From contig NZ_CP049910.1 in NCBI RefSeq assembly GCF_011305995.1, positions 4,030,001-4,094,000 on the forward strand: a DNA stretch of 64,000 nt, given 5' to 3'. Shown in pieces: positions 17,095 to 26,948 of the stretch. This stretch comes from Diaphorobacter sp. HDW4A. GTDB lineage: Bacteria > Pseudomonadota > Gammaproteobacteria > Burkholderiales > Burkholderiaceae_C. Under the pieces are notes generated by a model that did not search any database, was not told the DNA's origin, and saw only the letters and a program-made list of their open reading frames with translations. A program made the translations under genes and the position numbers. Within the stretch, counting starts at the first letter, position 1. Every line of letters begins with the position of its first letter.

Positions 17095-18330
17095 CTACAC
17101 CTTCAGGTCGTAGGAGATCGGCATGTCGATGCTGCCGTCGAGGAACTTCGTCGGCCCGGCTGCGCTCGGATTGATGTCGAAGTCGAAGATCTGCGTGGGC
17201 AGCCACAGCGTTGCACAGGCGTTGGGCACATCGACTACGCCGCTGATGTGGCCTTGCACGGGCGCGGTGCCCAGAATCGAATAGGCCTGCGCGCCCGAAA
17301 AACCGAACTTTTTCAGATACTCGATGGCGTTGAGACAGGCCTGGCGATACGCCACGTTCACGTCGAGGTAGTACTGCTTGCCCTGCTCATCCACGCTGAT
17401 GCCTTCGAAGATCAGGTAGTCGTTGTAGGCGGGCGTGATCGGGCTGGGTTTGAAAATCGGGTTCTTGATACCGTACTTCGCCATGCCGCCTTTGATGAGG
17501 CTCACCCGCATGTGCACCCAACCGGCCATTTCGATGGCACCGCAGAAGGTGATCTCGCCGTCGCCCTGGCTGAAGTGCAGATCGCCCACCGACAGGCCCG
17601 CGCCATCGACATACACCGGGAAGAACACCTTCGATCCACGCGACAGATCCTTGATGTCACAGTTGCCACCATGCTCGCGCGGCGGCACGGTGCGCGCGCC
17701 TTCCGCTGCGGCCTTAGCGGCAGCGTCGCCCTTTAGCTTGCCCATGTGGGCAGTGGGTGAGCTTGGTGGATTCGCCAGACTCGGTACGCGTGTGGGGTCG
17801 GTCTGGATCAGGTTGTACTCGCGTTCGTTCCATGTGGCGAGCATCTTGGGGTCCGGCAGGCAGCCGATGAGGCCGGGGTGGATCAGGCCCGCGTAATTCA
17901 CACCCGGCACATGGCGCGAGCTGGTAAACATGCCGTGGAAATCCCAGATCGATTTCTGCGCGGCGGGAAAGTGGTCGGTCAGAAAACCGCCGCCGTTGTT
18001 CTTGCTGAAAAAACCATTGAAACCCCACATGCTTTCCTGCTTGGCACCGATGTCGAGCAGGTCCACCACCAGCAGATCGCCGGGTTCCGCGCCCTTCACG
18101 CCGACGGGACCCGAGAGATAGTGCACCGTGGTCAGGTCGATGTCGCGCACATCATCCGCGCTGTCGTTGTTCTTGATGAAACCGCCCGTCCAGTCATAGG
18201 TTTCGAGCACGAAGTCATCGCCGGGATTGACCCAGCAGGCCATGGGAATGTCGGGATGCCAGCGGTTGTGCACCTGTTCGTTGGAGGGGGCGGGCTGCGA
18301 AAGATCGACCTTGATGAGAGTTTCCGGCAT
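17095..18330 (-). CDS. fmdA: Formamidase FmdA (acetamidase/formamidase family)
   Basis: 411-residue cytoplasmic amidohydrolase that converts formamide to formate and ammonia and may accept other short amides. Family stretches include HNRWHPDIPMACWVNPGDDF, ETYDWTGGFIKNNDSADDV, YLSGPVGVKGAEPGDLLVVD, HGGNCDIKDLSRGSKVFFPV and LHFSQGDGEITFCGAIE. The length matches FmdA of Methylophilus. It lies 41 bases downstream of urtE and just before fmdB, so uptake and hydrolysis of the amide are encoded in one transcription unit. Confidence 0.95.
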   Translation of the reverse strand: MPETLIKVDLSQPAPSNEQVHNRWHPDIPMACWVNPGDDFVLETYDWTGGFIKNNDSADDVRDIDLTTVHYLSGPVGVKGAEPGDLLVVDLLDIGAKQESMWGFNGFFSKNNGGGFLTDHFPAAQKSIWDFHGMFTSSRHVPGVNYAGLIHPGLIGCLPDPKMLATWNEREYNLIQTDPTRVPSLANPPSSPTAHMGKLKGDAAAKAAAEGARTVPPREHGGNCDIKDLSRGSKVFFPVYVDGAGLSVGDLHFSQGDGEITFCGAIEMAGWVHMRVSLIKGGMAKYGIKNPIFKPSPITPAYNDYLIFEGISVDEQGKQYYLDVNVAYRQACLNAIEYLKKFGFSGAQAYSILGTAPVQGHISGVVDVPNACATLWLPTQIFDFDINPSAAGPTKFLDGSIDMPISYDLKV

Positions 18331-18371
18331 GTGATGACTCCTGTTGAAAAGCGGGAATGGAAGATGAAAAG

Positions 18372-19073
18372 TCAGACCGACAGATAGGCTTTGATGTGCG
18401 CCTCATTGGTGTGCTCGCGCGCCGTCTCGTGCACCAGGCGGCCGCCTTCGATCACGAACAGCCGGTCGGCCACATCCATCGCGAACGACAGCACCTGCTC
18501 CGACACCACGATGGTGATGCCGCGCATCTTGCGGATCTCGTTGAGCGCCTTGGCGATGTCCTTGATGATCGAAGGCTGGATGCCTTCCGTGGGCTCGTCG
18601 AGCAGCAACACCTTGGGATTAGTGACCAGCGCGCGCGCAATCGCGAGTTGCTGCTGCTGACCGCCCGAGAGGTTGCCGCCCTTGCGACGCTTCATGTCGA
18701 ACAGCACTGGAAACAGCGCATAGATCTCGTCAGGCACCGAGCGGTTCTTGCTGTTCTCAAGACCCGTCTTGATGTTCTCCTCCACCGTCAGCGTCGGAAA
18801 AATCATACGGCCCTGCGGCACGTAGGCGATGCCCTTGGCGACGCGGCGAAAGCTCTCGTCGCGCGTCACATCGCTCTCGCCGACATGGACCTTGCCGCTC
18901 TTGGTCGGCAGCACGCCCATCAGCGCCTTGAACAGCGTGGTCTTGCCCATTCCGTTGCGGCCCATGATGGCGATGGTCTCGTTGGGTCGGCCTTCGAACG
19001 AGATGCCGTGCAGCGCCTCGCTCTGTCCGTAGGCTACATGCAGGTCATCGACCTTCAACATTGCATTGCTCAT
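18372..19073 (-). CDS. urtE: Urea/amide ABC transporter ATPase UrtE
   Basis: 233-residue ABC ATPase of the branched-chain amino acid/urea class. It has Walker A GRNGMGKTTLFKAL, the Q-loop YVPQGRMIFPTLTVEEN, signature LSGGQQQQLAIARAL and Walker B VLLLDEPTEGIQPS, all in the UrtE form. It pairs with UrtD to energise the UrtBC membrane channel. It is the fifth gene of the operon, 15 bases after urtD. The substrate could be urea or formamide/acetamide, given the adjacent fmdA. Confidence 0.93.
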   Translation of the reverse strand: MSNAMLKVDDLHVAYGQSEALHGISFEGRPNETIAIMGRNGMGKTTLFKALMGVLPTKSGKVHVGESDVTRDESFRRVAKGIAYVPQGRMIFPTLTVEENIKTGLENSKNRSVPDEIYALFPVLFDMKRRKGGNLSGGQQQQLAIARALVTNPKVLLLDEPTEGIQPSIIKDIAKALNEIRKMRGITIVVSEQVLSFAMDVADRLFVIEGGRLVHETAREHTNEAHIKAYLSV

Positions 19074-19088
19074 GTCTTCATCCCTCCT

Positions 19089-19832
19089 TCAATGGCCCAG
19101 ATAGACGTCGATGACCTTGGGATCGGACTGCACCTTCTCCATCGACCCCTCCGCGAGAATCTTTCCCTGGTGCATTACCGTGACCTTGTGCGCAATCTGC
19201 TTGACGAACTCCATGTCGTGCTCGATCACGATCACCGAGCGGTTCTTGCAGATGCGCTTGAGCAGATCGGCGGTGAGCTCGCGCTCCTTGGCACTCATGC
19301 CCGCGATGGGCTCGTCGAGCATCAACAACTCGGGCTCCTGCATCAACAACATACCGATCTCCAGCCACTGCTTCTGGCCATGACTGAGCAGCCCTGCCTC
19401 GGTCTCCATGCGATCCGCGAGGCCGATTTCGCGCGCCACCGCCTCCACGCAGGCCAGCACTTCATCGGTGCACTGAAAGCCGAGCGCGCCCCATACCGTG
19501 CGGCCTGAGGGATACGACACCTCGAGGTTCTTGAACACCGAGAGGTTCTCGTAGATCGACGGCGTCTGGAACTTGCGGCCAATGCCCTGGCGCACGCGCT
19601 TGTATTCGGGCATGCCCGTCAGCTCCTGGTTCTGGAACTTGATGCTGCCCTTGCTCGCCTTGGTCTTTCCGCAGATCAGATCGAGCAGCGTGGTCTTGCC
19701 CGCGCCGTTCGGCCCGATGATCACGCGCAGCTCGTTACGGTCAATGTAGAGGTTCAGACTGTCGATGGCCTTGAAGCCGTCGAACGACACGGTGAGGTCT
19801 TCCACCGCGAGTGCGAAGTCGGTATTGCTCAT
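19089..19832 (-). CDS. urtD: Urea/amide ABC transporter ATPase UrtD
   Basis: 247-residue ABC ATPase. Walker A is GPNGAGKTTLLDLI, Walker B LLMLDEPIAGMSAKE, and the signature reads LSHGQKQWLEIGM, a variant characteristic of UrtD. IGRKFQTPSIYENLSVF is the Q-loop region. It is spaced 12 bases from urtC and 15 from urtE. It works with UrtE at the cytoplasmic face of the permease. Confidence 0.94.
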   Translation of the reverse strand: MSNTDFALAVEDLTVSFDGFKAIDSLNLYIDRNELRVIIGPNGAGKTTLLDLICGKTKASKGSIKFQNQELTGMPEYKRVRQGIGRKFQTPSIYENLSVFKNLEVSYPSGRTVWGALGFQCTDEVLACVEAVAREIGLADRMETEAGLLSHGQKQWLEIGMLLMQEPELLMLDEPIAGMSAKERELTADLLKRICKNRSVIVIEHDMEFVKQIAHKVTVMHQGKILAEGSMEKVQSDPKVIDVYLGH

Positions 19833-19844
19833 GGGTCTTGCTCC

Positions 19845-21029
19845 TTATGCGCCCTGACTGCTGATCTTGGAGTCGGCGCCACGCGGCGCAATCGGGTCGG
19901 GATACGCGGCCTGCGCTGCAGCCACACGTTCCTTGGTGATCTTTTTCTCCTCCTTCAATTTCTTGAAATGCGGCTTGATCTTTTCTTCCCACAAACCCGC
20001 CAGACCCATCGGAAACGCCATGGTCACGCCGATGAACAGCGCCGCCATGAGGAACAGCCACAGGTCGGGGAAGCTCTCTGAAAAAATCGTCTTACCCGCA
20101 TTCACCAGCAGCGTTCCATAGACCGCGCCGACGAGGCTCATGCGACCACCGACCGCCGCGTAAATCACCATCTCGATGGACGGAACGATGCCAACGAAAG
20201 TAGGCGACATGAAGCCCACCTGCAACGTGAACAGCGCACCACCGATACCCGAGAGCGCGGCCGCCAGGCAGAAGGTGAAGACCTTGAAGTTGGCCACGTC
20301 GTAGCCCGAGAAGCGCACGCGGTCTTCCTTGTCGCGCATGGCGAGCAGCAGCGTGCCGAGCTTGCTCGTCTGGATCCAGCGGCACAGCACGATCGATGCG
20401 ACCAACAGCGCCACGCAGACGTAGTAGAGGATGTACTTGGCGCTGTCGGTGCGGGTGTCCCAGCCGAGCAGCGTCCTCAGATCCGTCATGCCGTTCACGC
20501 CGCCGGTGTAGCCCTGTTGACCAATGATGAGCACGGTGACGATCAGCGCCACGGCCTGCGTGATGATCGCAAAATACACACCGCCCACGCGGCGCTTGAA
20601 CATCGCGAAGCTGATGAGCCAGGCCAGCGCCACGGGCACCAACACCACCGCGATCAGCGCGAGCGGCAGGCTCTTGAATGGCAACCAAAGCAGCGGCAGT
20701 TCGGTGAGCTGGTTCCAATCCATGAAGTCGGGAATGCCGGGCGTGGACTGGATCTTGGTGCTCTCGGGATCGGACGCTTCGAGCTTGAGAAACATTGCCA
20801 TCGCATAGCCGCCGAGGCCGAAGAAAACGCCCTGCCCAAGGCTCAGCACGCCGCCGTAGCCCCAGACCATCACGAGGCCAACCGCAACGAAGGCGTAGCA
20901 AAGATATTTGCCCACCATGTTGAGGCGGAAAATGTCGAGCGTGAGCGGCAGCACCACGGCCAGCAGCACGGTGAGAATCACCAGACTCGCGAGCTGGTAG
21001 CGTTGGATCAGGGCTTTGATGGAGTCCAT
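19845..21029 (-). CDS. urtC: Urea/amide ABC transporter permease UrtC
   Basis: 394-residue inner-membrane permease of the LivM/UrtC type with about ten hydrophobic segments. The motif GYGGVLSLGQGVFFGLGGYAMAM near residue 60 (only part quoted) is the UrtC hallmark, and GALFTLQVGFMSPTFVGIV occurs later. The C-terminal ~45 residues after GLWEEKIKPHFKK are charged and cytoplasmic. It lies between urtB and urtD. Confidence 0.94.
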   Translation of the reverse strand: MDSIKALIQRYQLASLVILTVLLAVVLPLTLDIFRLNMVGKYLCYAFVAVGLVMVWGYGGVLSLGQGVFFGLGGYAMAMFLKLEASDPESTKIQSTPGIPDFMDWNQLTELPLLWLPFKSLPLALIAVVLVPVALAWLISFAMFKRRVGGVYFAIITQAVALIVTVLIIGQQGYTGGVNGMTDLRTLLGWDTRTDSAKYILYYVCVALLVASIVLCRWIQTSKLGTLLLAMRDKEDRVRFSGYDVANFKVFTFCLAAALSGIGGALFTLQVGFMSPTFVGIVPSIEMVIYAAVGGRMSLVGAVYGTLLVNAGKTIFSESFPDLWLFLMAALFIGVTMAFPMGLAGLWEEKIKPHFKKLKEEKKITKERVAAAQAAYPDPIAPRGADSKISSQGA

Positions 21030-21068
21030 GTCAGTTCATCCGTTCTTATCGTGAAAATCAACGCGGGT

Positions 21069-21983
21069 TCAACGTCGCACCTTGGATGCGAACAGCCCTT
21101 GCGGACGCACCATCAGGATCAGCACGATCAGCGACAGCGTGAGCACCTTGGCCATGGAGCCGGTCATGAAGAACTCGGTGATCGACTGGGTCTGCGCAAT
21201 GCTGAAGGCCGAGACCACGGTGCCGAGCAAACTCGCCGCACCGCCGAAGGTGACCACAAGGAACGAGTCGACGATGTAGAGCTGGCCGGATGTGGGACCC
21301 GTCGAACCGATGGTCGTGAACGCCGCGCCCGCGATGCCAGCAATGCCGCAGCCGATGGCGAAGGTCAGGCGGTCGGTCTTCTTGGTGTCGATGCCGGTGG
21401 CGTTGGCCATGGTGCGGTTGCTCACCGTGGCGCGCACCCGAAGGCCCCAGCGGCTTCGGTGCAACGCAAGCAACACGCCGAGCGACACGACGATGGTCAG
21501 CGAGAGCACGAAGAGACCGTTGATCGGAATGTCGAGTCCTTCGGCGGGTGACCACGATCCCATGAGCCACTCGGGCAGCGTCGGGCTCACCTCCTTGGGA
21601 TTGATGAACGTGCGAAAGCACTGCTGCAACCCGAGGCTCACGCCCCAGGTGGCAAGCAGCGTATCGAGCGGCCGCGCGTAGAGGTGGCGGATCAGCGCCC
21701 ACTCCATGATCCAGCCCAGCATGAAGGCGAAGACGAAGGCCAGCACGATGGCGAACGGAAAGTAGTACGCCATCGATTCGGGCGACCACCGTTCGGTGAG
21801 CTGCGACATCATGTAGACGGTGTAGGCACCGATCGCCATGAACTCGCCATGCGCCATGTTGATGACGCCCATCTGCCCGAAGATGATGGCAAGGCCCAGT
21901 CCCATGAGCAGCAGCACTGCGAACAGGGACAGGCCCGCAAAGCCTTGCATCAGGCCGATGTTGAGCATGTCTGAGAAGGTCAT
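21069..21983 (-). CDS. urtB: Urea/amide ABC transporter permease UrtB
   Basis: 304-residue LivH/UrtB-type permease. The conserved GLAIIFGQMGVINMAHGEF motif lies near residue 30, with ATWGVSLGLQQCFRTFINP, RATVSNRTMANATGID and the C-terminal VRPQGLFASKVRR. About eight membrane helices are predicted. The start MTFSDMLNIGLM (21983) matches the family; an upstream in-frame start at 22058 would add 25 polar residues. The gap of 106 bases to urtA is the longest within the operon. Confidence 0.92.
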   Translation of the reverse strand: MTFSDMLNIGLMQGFAGLSLFAVLLLMGLGLAIIFGQMGVINMAHGEFMAIGAYTVYMMSQLTERWSPESMAYYFPFAIVLAFVFAFMLGWIMEWALIRHLYARPLDTLLATWGVSLGLQQCFRTFINPKEVSPTLPEWLMGSWSPAEGLDIPINGLFVLSLTIVVSLGVLLALHRSRWGLRVRATVSNRTMANATGIDTKKTDRLTFAIGCGIAGIAGAAFTTIGSTGPTSGQLYIVDSFLVVTFGGAASLLGTVVSAFSIAQTQSITEFFMTGSMAKVLTLSLIVLILMVRPQGLFASKVRR

Positions 21984-22089
21984 GTGGTGGTCTTTCTGCC
22001 TGGCTTTCGTTGTTCGGAAGATCGCGGCATCGGCGACATGCACGCGCGTCATGCGCACGGTGCTGCGATTTCCTCGTCAGTGATTCAGA

Positions 22090-23352
22090 TCACTGGTAGC
22101 CCTTGGGGAATGGATCGGGTTTGATGAGTTCTGGCGATTCGGCGACCACCTTGAATGTGCCGTTGAGTTGGCCCTGCGCGATGCGCGACTTGCTCCATAG
22201 GTGATGGTTCGGGTCGACCTTCACGTAGCCTTCGGGCGCGCTCTTGAGCTCGATGCCCGGCGATGCGGCGACCACCTTGTCCACATCGAAACTACCCGCT
22301 TTCTCGACCGCCGCCTTCCACAGCCACGGGCCGAGATAGGCCGCCTGCGTCACGTCACCGATCACGCCGTCCTTGCCGTACTTGGCCTTGAAGGCTTCGA
22401 CGAACTTCTTGTTGTTGTCGTTGTCGAGCGTCTGGAAATATTTCATCGACGAGTAGAAACCGTTGAAGTTCTCGCCGCCCACGCCGGTCATCTCGTCCTC
22501 GGTCACCGACAGGGTCAGCAGGAACTGCTTGTCGCCCGTGATGCCTGCGGCCTTGAGCTGCTTGTAGAAGGCCACGTTCGATCCGCCCACCACGGCGGCA
22601 AAAATGCAATCCGGCTTGGCGAGCTTGATCTTGTTGATCAACGAATTGAAGTTGGTGTGGCCAAGCGGGTAGTACTCCTCGCCCACCACCTTGCCGATCT
22701 TGGCGACCTGCTCGATGTGCTTGCGCGCAATCTTCATCGACGTGCGCGGCCAGATGTAGTCCGAACCGATCAGGAAGTAGGTCTTGGCCTTCTTCTCCTT
22801 AGCACCCCAGTCGAGGCCGTAGATGATCTGCTGCGTGGCCTCCTGGCCGGTGTAGATCACGTTCTTGCTCTGCTCCAGACCTTCGTAGAAAGTGGGGTAG
22901 TAGAGCAGTCCGTTTTCCTTCTCGAACACCGGCAGCACTGCCTTGCGCGAGGCGCTGGTCCAGCAGCCGAACACGGCGGCCACGCGGTCGTTGACGAGCA
23001 GCTTCTTGCTCTTTTCGGCGAAGGTCGGCCAGTCGGATGCGCCGTCTTCCTTGATCACGCGGATCTTGCGGCCAAGGATGCCGCCGGCGGCATTGATCTG
23101 GTCGATGGCGAGCTGCTCGGCCTGAATCGAACCCGTTTCCGAAATCGCCATCGTGCCACTGGCCGAGTGCAGCTGGCCGACCACCACTTCGCTGTCCGTG
23201 ACGGCGAGCTTGGTCGTGTTCACCTTGGCCGTGGGGAACTGCTGGGCCAGCACCATGCCCGACAGGCCCATGGCGGGCAAAGCGGCAGCACCCTGAATCA
23301 GGCGGCGGCGACCGATATTGATGATGTAGAAGTCGTCAGCGTGTTGAGACAT
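22090..23352 (-). CDS. urtA: Urea/amide ABC transporter substrate-binding protein UrtA
   Basis: 420-residue periplasmic binding protein of the UrtA/FmdD class and the first gene of the operon. The N-terminus has a twin-arginine-like signal (GRRRLIQGAAALPAMGLSG), suggesting Tat export. The mature part carries VVVGQLHSASGTMAISE, FAEKSKKLLVNDRVAAVFG, LYYPTFYEGLEQSKNVIYTG and GSDYIWPRTSMKIA, typical of urea/amide binders. The start at 23352 has GGAG 7 bases upstream, overlapping an alternative ATG four codons earlier. A hairpin and a perfect palindrome lie upstream in the space shared with the sensor kinase gene. Confidence 0.93.
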   Translation of the reverse strand: MSQHADDFYIINIGRRRLIQGAAALPAMGLSGMVLAQQFPTAKVNTTKLAVTDSEVVVGQLHSASGTMAISETGSIQAEQLAIDQINAAGGILGRKIRVIKEDGASDWPTFAEKSKKLLVNDRVAAVFGCWTSASRKAVLPVFEKENGLLYYPTFYEGLEQSKNVIYTGQEATQQIIYGLDWGAKEKKAKTYFLIGSDYIWPRTSMKIARKHIEQVAKIGKVVGEEYYPLGHTNFNSLINKIKLAKPDCIFAAVVGGSNVAFYKQLKAAGITGDKQFLLTLSVTEDEMTGVGGENFNGFYSSMKYFQTLDNDNNKKFVEAFKAKYGKDGVIGDVTQAAYLGPWLWKAAVEKAGSFDVDKVVAASPGIELKSAPEGYVKVDPNHHLWSKSRIAQGQLNGTFKVVAESPELIKPDPFPKGYQ

Positions 23353-23386
23353 CGAATGCTCCAAAGTAGTGAACGGATGCGCACAT

Positions 23387-23407
23387 GCGGCACCGCTTTG
23401 GTGCCGC
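23387..23407 (-). promoter_or_regulatory. Stable hairpin in urtA leader region
   Basis: Perfect inverted repeat GCGGCACC-GCTTT-GGTGCCGC, an 8-bp stem with a 5-base loop, 34-55 bases upstream of the urtA start. It has no T-tract. If transcribed, it would fold in the 5' leader; as DNA, it could be a protein-binding site. Confidence 0.5.
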
Positions 23408-23469
23408 CCCTCTCAGCCCTCTGGTGTGAGCCGGTGTTGTCACTCTAGGGATTGCCCTTGGTTTGGCGA

Positions 23470-23487
23470 ATACGTCAAATGACGTAT
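23470..23487. promoter_or_regulatory. Perfect 8-2-8 palindrome between urtA and the sensor kinase gene
   Basis: The sequence ATACGTCA-AA-TGACGTAT is a perfect dyad 117 bases upstream of urtA and 76 bases upstream of the divergent kinase gene. Its position makes it a candidate operator for the LuxR-type response regulator encoded at 26932-27834. That link is inference; only the dyad is seen directly. Confidence 0.6.
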
Positions 23488-23563
23488 GCGGCTGCGCATG
23501 CCGTGCGTGCGGGTCTGGCGCATTCCTTGCGTCGATGGCGCATCAGACCAACACCAGACAGCC

Positions 23564-26306
23564 ATGTCGCAAACGGCGAATCAGTCCATCATTCGTGTCC
23601 GGCGTGACTACAACGCCTGGGTCGCCAACGAAACGCTGGAGGACTACGCGCTGCGCTACACGCCGCGCAGCTTCCGCAAGTGGTCCGCATTCCGCGTGGG
23701 CAATGCCGCGTTCGGCGCGACCTCGTTTCTCGCGCTCGAGGCCATCGGCGCCACGCTGGCGCTGCGCTATGGCTTCGAGAACGCGCTGTGGAGCATTCTG
23801 GTGGTGGGCATCATCATCTTTCTCACCGGCCTGCCGATCTCGTACTACGCGGCTCGCTACGGCGTGGATGTGGACCTGCTCACGCGCGGCGCGGGCTTCG
23901 GCTACCTGGGCTCGACCATCACCTCGCTGATCTACGCGAGCTTCACCTTCATCTTCTTCGCGCTGGAGGCGGCCATCCTCGCGCTCGCACTCAGGCTGTA
24001 TCTCGACTGGCCGCTGCCCGCGCTCTATCTCGCCTCATCGCTGGTCATCATTCCACTCGTGATGCGCGGGGTCACGCTGATCTCGGCGCTGCAGCTGTGG
24101 ACGCAGCCGGTGTGGCTGTTGCTGTTCGCTCTGCCCTTCATCGCCATTGCGCTCAAGGCTCCGCATCTGTATGGCGAATTCGGCTCGCTGGTAGGCAGCG
24201 TCTCGGGCAGCAATGCGTTCGATCCGTTGATGTTCGGCGTCGGCACGACCATCGCTTTCTCGATGGTCGTGCAGATCGGCGAGCAGGTGGACTACCTGCG
24301 CTTTTTGCCCGAGAAAACGCCTCAGAACCGCCTGTGCTGGTGGACCACGGTGCTCGTGGCCGGGCCGGGCTGGATCGTTCCCGGCATGCTCAAGATGCTG
24401 GGCGGCGCGTTCCTCGCCTTCGTCGCGCTGCAGCACGAGATACCGACCGCGCACGCGATGGAACCCACCCACATGTACACAGTGGGCTTCTCGTATGTGT
24501 TGAGCCATCCCGCCTGGGTGATCGCCGTCACCACGCTGTTCATCGTGATCTGCCAGCTCAAAATCAATCTGACCAACGCGTATGCGGGCTCGCTCGCATG
24601 GTCCAACTTCTTCGCGCGGCTCACGCACAGCCATCCGGGGCGCGTGGTGTGGCTGGTGTTCAACGTGCTGATCGCCGTGCTGCTGATGACGCTGGGCGTC
24701 TTCGGCGCACTCGAGCATGTGCTGGGCTTCTACAGCAACATCGCGATTGCGTGGGTTGGCGCTCTGGTGGCCGACCTCGTCATCAACAAGCCGCTCGGCC
24801 TGAGCCCGCGTTCCATCGAATTCAAGCGCGCGCATCTCTACGACCTGAATCCTGTGGGACTGGTGTCTACCGTAGTCGCGGCCCTGCTTGGCGTGGCTGC
24901 GTATTCGGGTTGGATGGGCCCCACGATGGAGGCCTTCTCGTCGTTTCTTGCACTCGCCGTAGCGCTTGTGACCGCGCCGCTGATCGCGTGGATCACTAGA
25001 GGCAAGTACTACCTGGCGCGCAAGGAGCGGCCCCATTGGCAGCCGGGCGAGGCCGTGCGCTGCTCGGTCTGCGACAACAGCTTCGAATCAGAGGACATGG
25101 CCTGGTGTCCCATCTACGGCGCGCCGATCTGCTCGCTGTGCTGCACGCTCGAATCGCGCTGCCGCGATGGCTGCAAGACGGGCTCGCGCGCATCCGAACA
25201 GATCAGCGACTGGGTGCACCGCTGGCTGCCCACGCGCATCGCGCAGAAGCTCAATTTCCGCGTCGCGCACTATCTGCTTGTGGCCTCCGCGCTGGTCGCG
25301 ATGCTCGCGTCGGTCATCGGCATCATCTATACGCAAGAGATCGTCGCGGGATCGAGTCCAGCGCTGCTGATGGCACCGTTTCTCAAGGTGTTTGCGCTGC
25401 TGTCGCTGGTGGCTGTGGTGAGCGCCTGGTGGATCGTTCTGGCCAGCGAAAGCCGCGTGCTCGCGCAGGACGAATCGAACCGCCACAACCTGCTGCTCAC
25501 CGAAGAGATCGCCGCACACCGCAAGACCGATGCGGCGCTGCAAGCCGCCAAGGAATCCGCAGAGTCCGCCAATCAGGCCAAGACACGCTATGTGGCCGGC
25601 ATCACGCATGAGCTGCGCACACCGCTCAACAGCATCCTCGGCTACTCGCAGATTCTGCTCAAGGAAGATTCCACAAGCGTCAATCCGCGCAAAGCCCTTG
25701 GCACCATCTACCAAAGCGGCGAGCACATGCTGAGCCTGATAGACGGTCTGCTCGATCTCGCGCGCATCGAGGCCGGCCGTTTGCAGCTCGAACCCGCACC
25801 GATCGACCTGCCCGCATTTCTTGAAGAGATCGTCCACATGTTCCGGCCGCAGGCACAAAGCAAGGGCGTGGCGTTTGAATACACCGTTGCGGGCACGCTG
25901 CCGCCATGGACGCGCGCGGACGCCAAGCGGCTCAAGCAGATTCTCATCAACCTGCTCGGCAACGCGGTGCGCTACACCAAGCACGGCTGCGTCACGCTGC
26001 ATGTCGATGCGCGCCGCGAAGTGCTGCGCTTCGACGTGATTGACACCGGCTGCGGTGTAGCGCCGCAGGACCGCTCGCGCATCTTCATGCCATTCGAGCG
26101 CGGCACAGCTGGACGCCGTTCGGGCGAGCCGGGAACAGGCCTTGGCCTCACCATCACAGGGCTGCTCACTACGCTGATGGGCGGCGAACTCACGCTTGCA
26201 CAATCGTCGCCTGCGGGCAGCACGTTCTCGGTGCGCATGCATCTGGCGCGCATCACCGCGCCGCAGAAACCGGTGCGCCACCGCGGGCTGATGACGGGCT
26301 ACATCG
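23564..26306 (+). CDS. Sensor histidine kinase with NCS1-permease-like input domain
   Basis: Membrane sensor kinase starting MSQTANQSIIRVRRDYNAW. Residues 1-~480 form a twelve-helix NCS1 (purine/cytosine/allantoin permease-like) module, e.g. YALRYTPRSFRKWSAFRVGN and GFGYLGSTITSLIYASF. A Cys-rich knuckle (CSVCDNSF ... CSLCC ... CRDGC) lies at ~498-537, two more helices at ~565-635, HisKA with GITHELRTPLNS (His682), and the ATPase lobe NLLGNAVRYTK, DTGCGV, GTGLGLTI. The frame stays open to 26977, but beyond ~26306 it encodes an Arg-rich out-of-frame shadow of a receiver domain, so the functional part is taken to end there. It is divergent from urtA and probably senses urea, amide or purine-related nitrogen compounds; that is inference. 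Confidence 0.85.
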
Positions 26307-26948
26307 GTGCGCGGGCATTCGCTCTTGCTCGTCGACGATCAACCGTTGCAGCGCCAGATGCTCGCCGGCCTGTTGCTGCCACTGGGCTTCAAGATCCGCG
26401 AGGCAGCGAGCGGCACCGAATGCCTCGAGACGCTGCGCGATCACAAGCCGTCCGCCATCCTCATGGACATCAACATGGACGACGATCTCGACGGCTGGGA
26501 CACCGCGCGCACGCTGCGCCAGCGCGGCCATGTGGATATGCCGATTCTCATCGTCTCCGCCAACGTGTTCGAGAACCAGCCGGAACGTCTGGCGGAGTTC
26601 GGCTGTCAGGGCTTCATCGGCAAGCCGGTCATGGAAAGCGAGCTCTTGGCCGCGCTCGAGCGCGTGCTGAGCCTCGAATGGGTCGCGTCCCCGCTGCCCT
26701 TGCTGGCCACACCGCGCGGCCGAGTAGCAGATGCCTCCGATCTGCCCGACGAGGCGAAACAAGAACTGCTGCAGCTGCTGCAGATAGGTCATGCACGCGG
26801 CGCGCAGCGCGCGGCGGCACGGCTTGCGTCCGCACATCCCGAGCATGCCGCGCTGCTGCAAACCTTAAGCGACATGCTCACGCGCTTCGAGCTCGATGCC
26901 GTGCTGGCGCTGTTGAGAGACGAGAGAGACCATGCCACCGAACACTGA
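26307..26948 (+). pseudogene. Receiver domain of the hybrid kinase, frameshifted from it
   Basis: Frame encoding HSLLLVDDQPLQRQML, ILMDINMDDDLDGWD (phosphoacceptor Asp), PILIVSANV and GFIGKPVMESEL, a complete receiver domain, plus a helical tail of ~90 residues. Dropping one G from the GGG at 26313-26315 joins it to the kinase frame as GARHSLLLVDD, with no break in sense. The original gene was therefore probably one hybrid kinase of about 1130 residues, split by a +1 indel or a sequencing error. A GTG at 26307 could allow separate translation of the receiver, but no strong ribosome site precedes it. It overlaps the response regulator gene by 17 bases. Confidence 0.7.
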
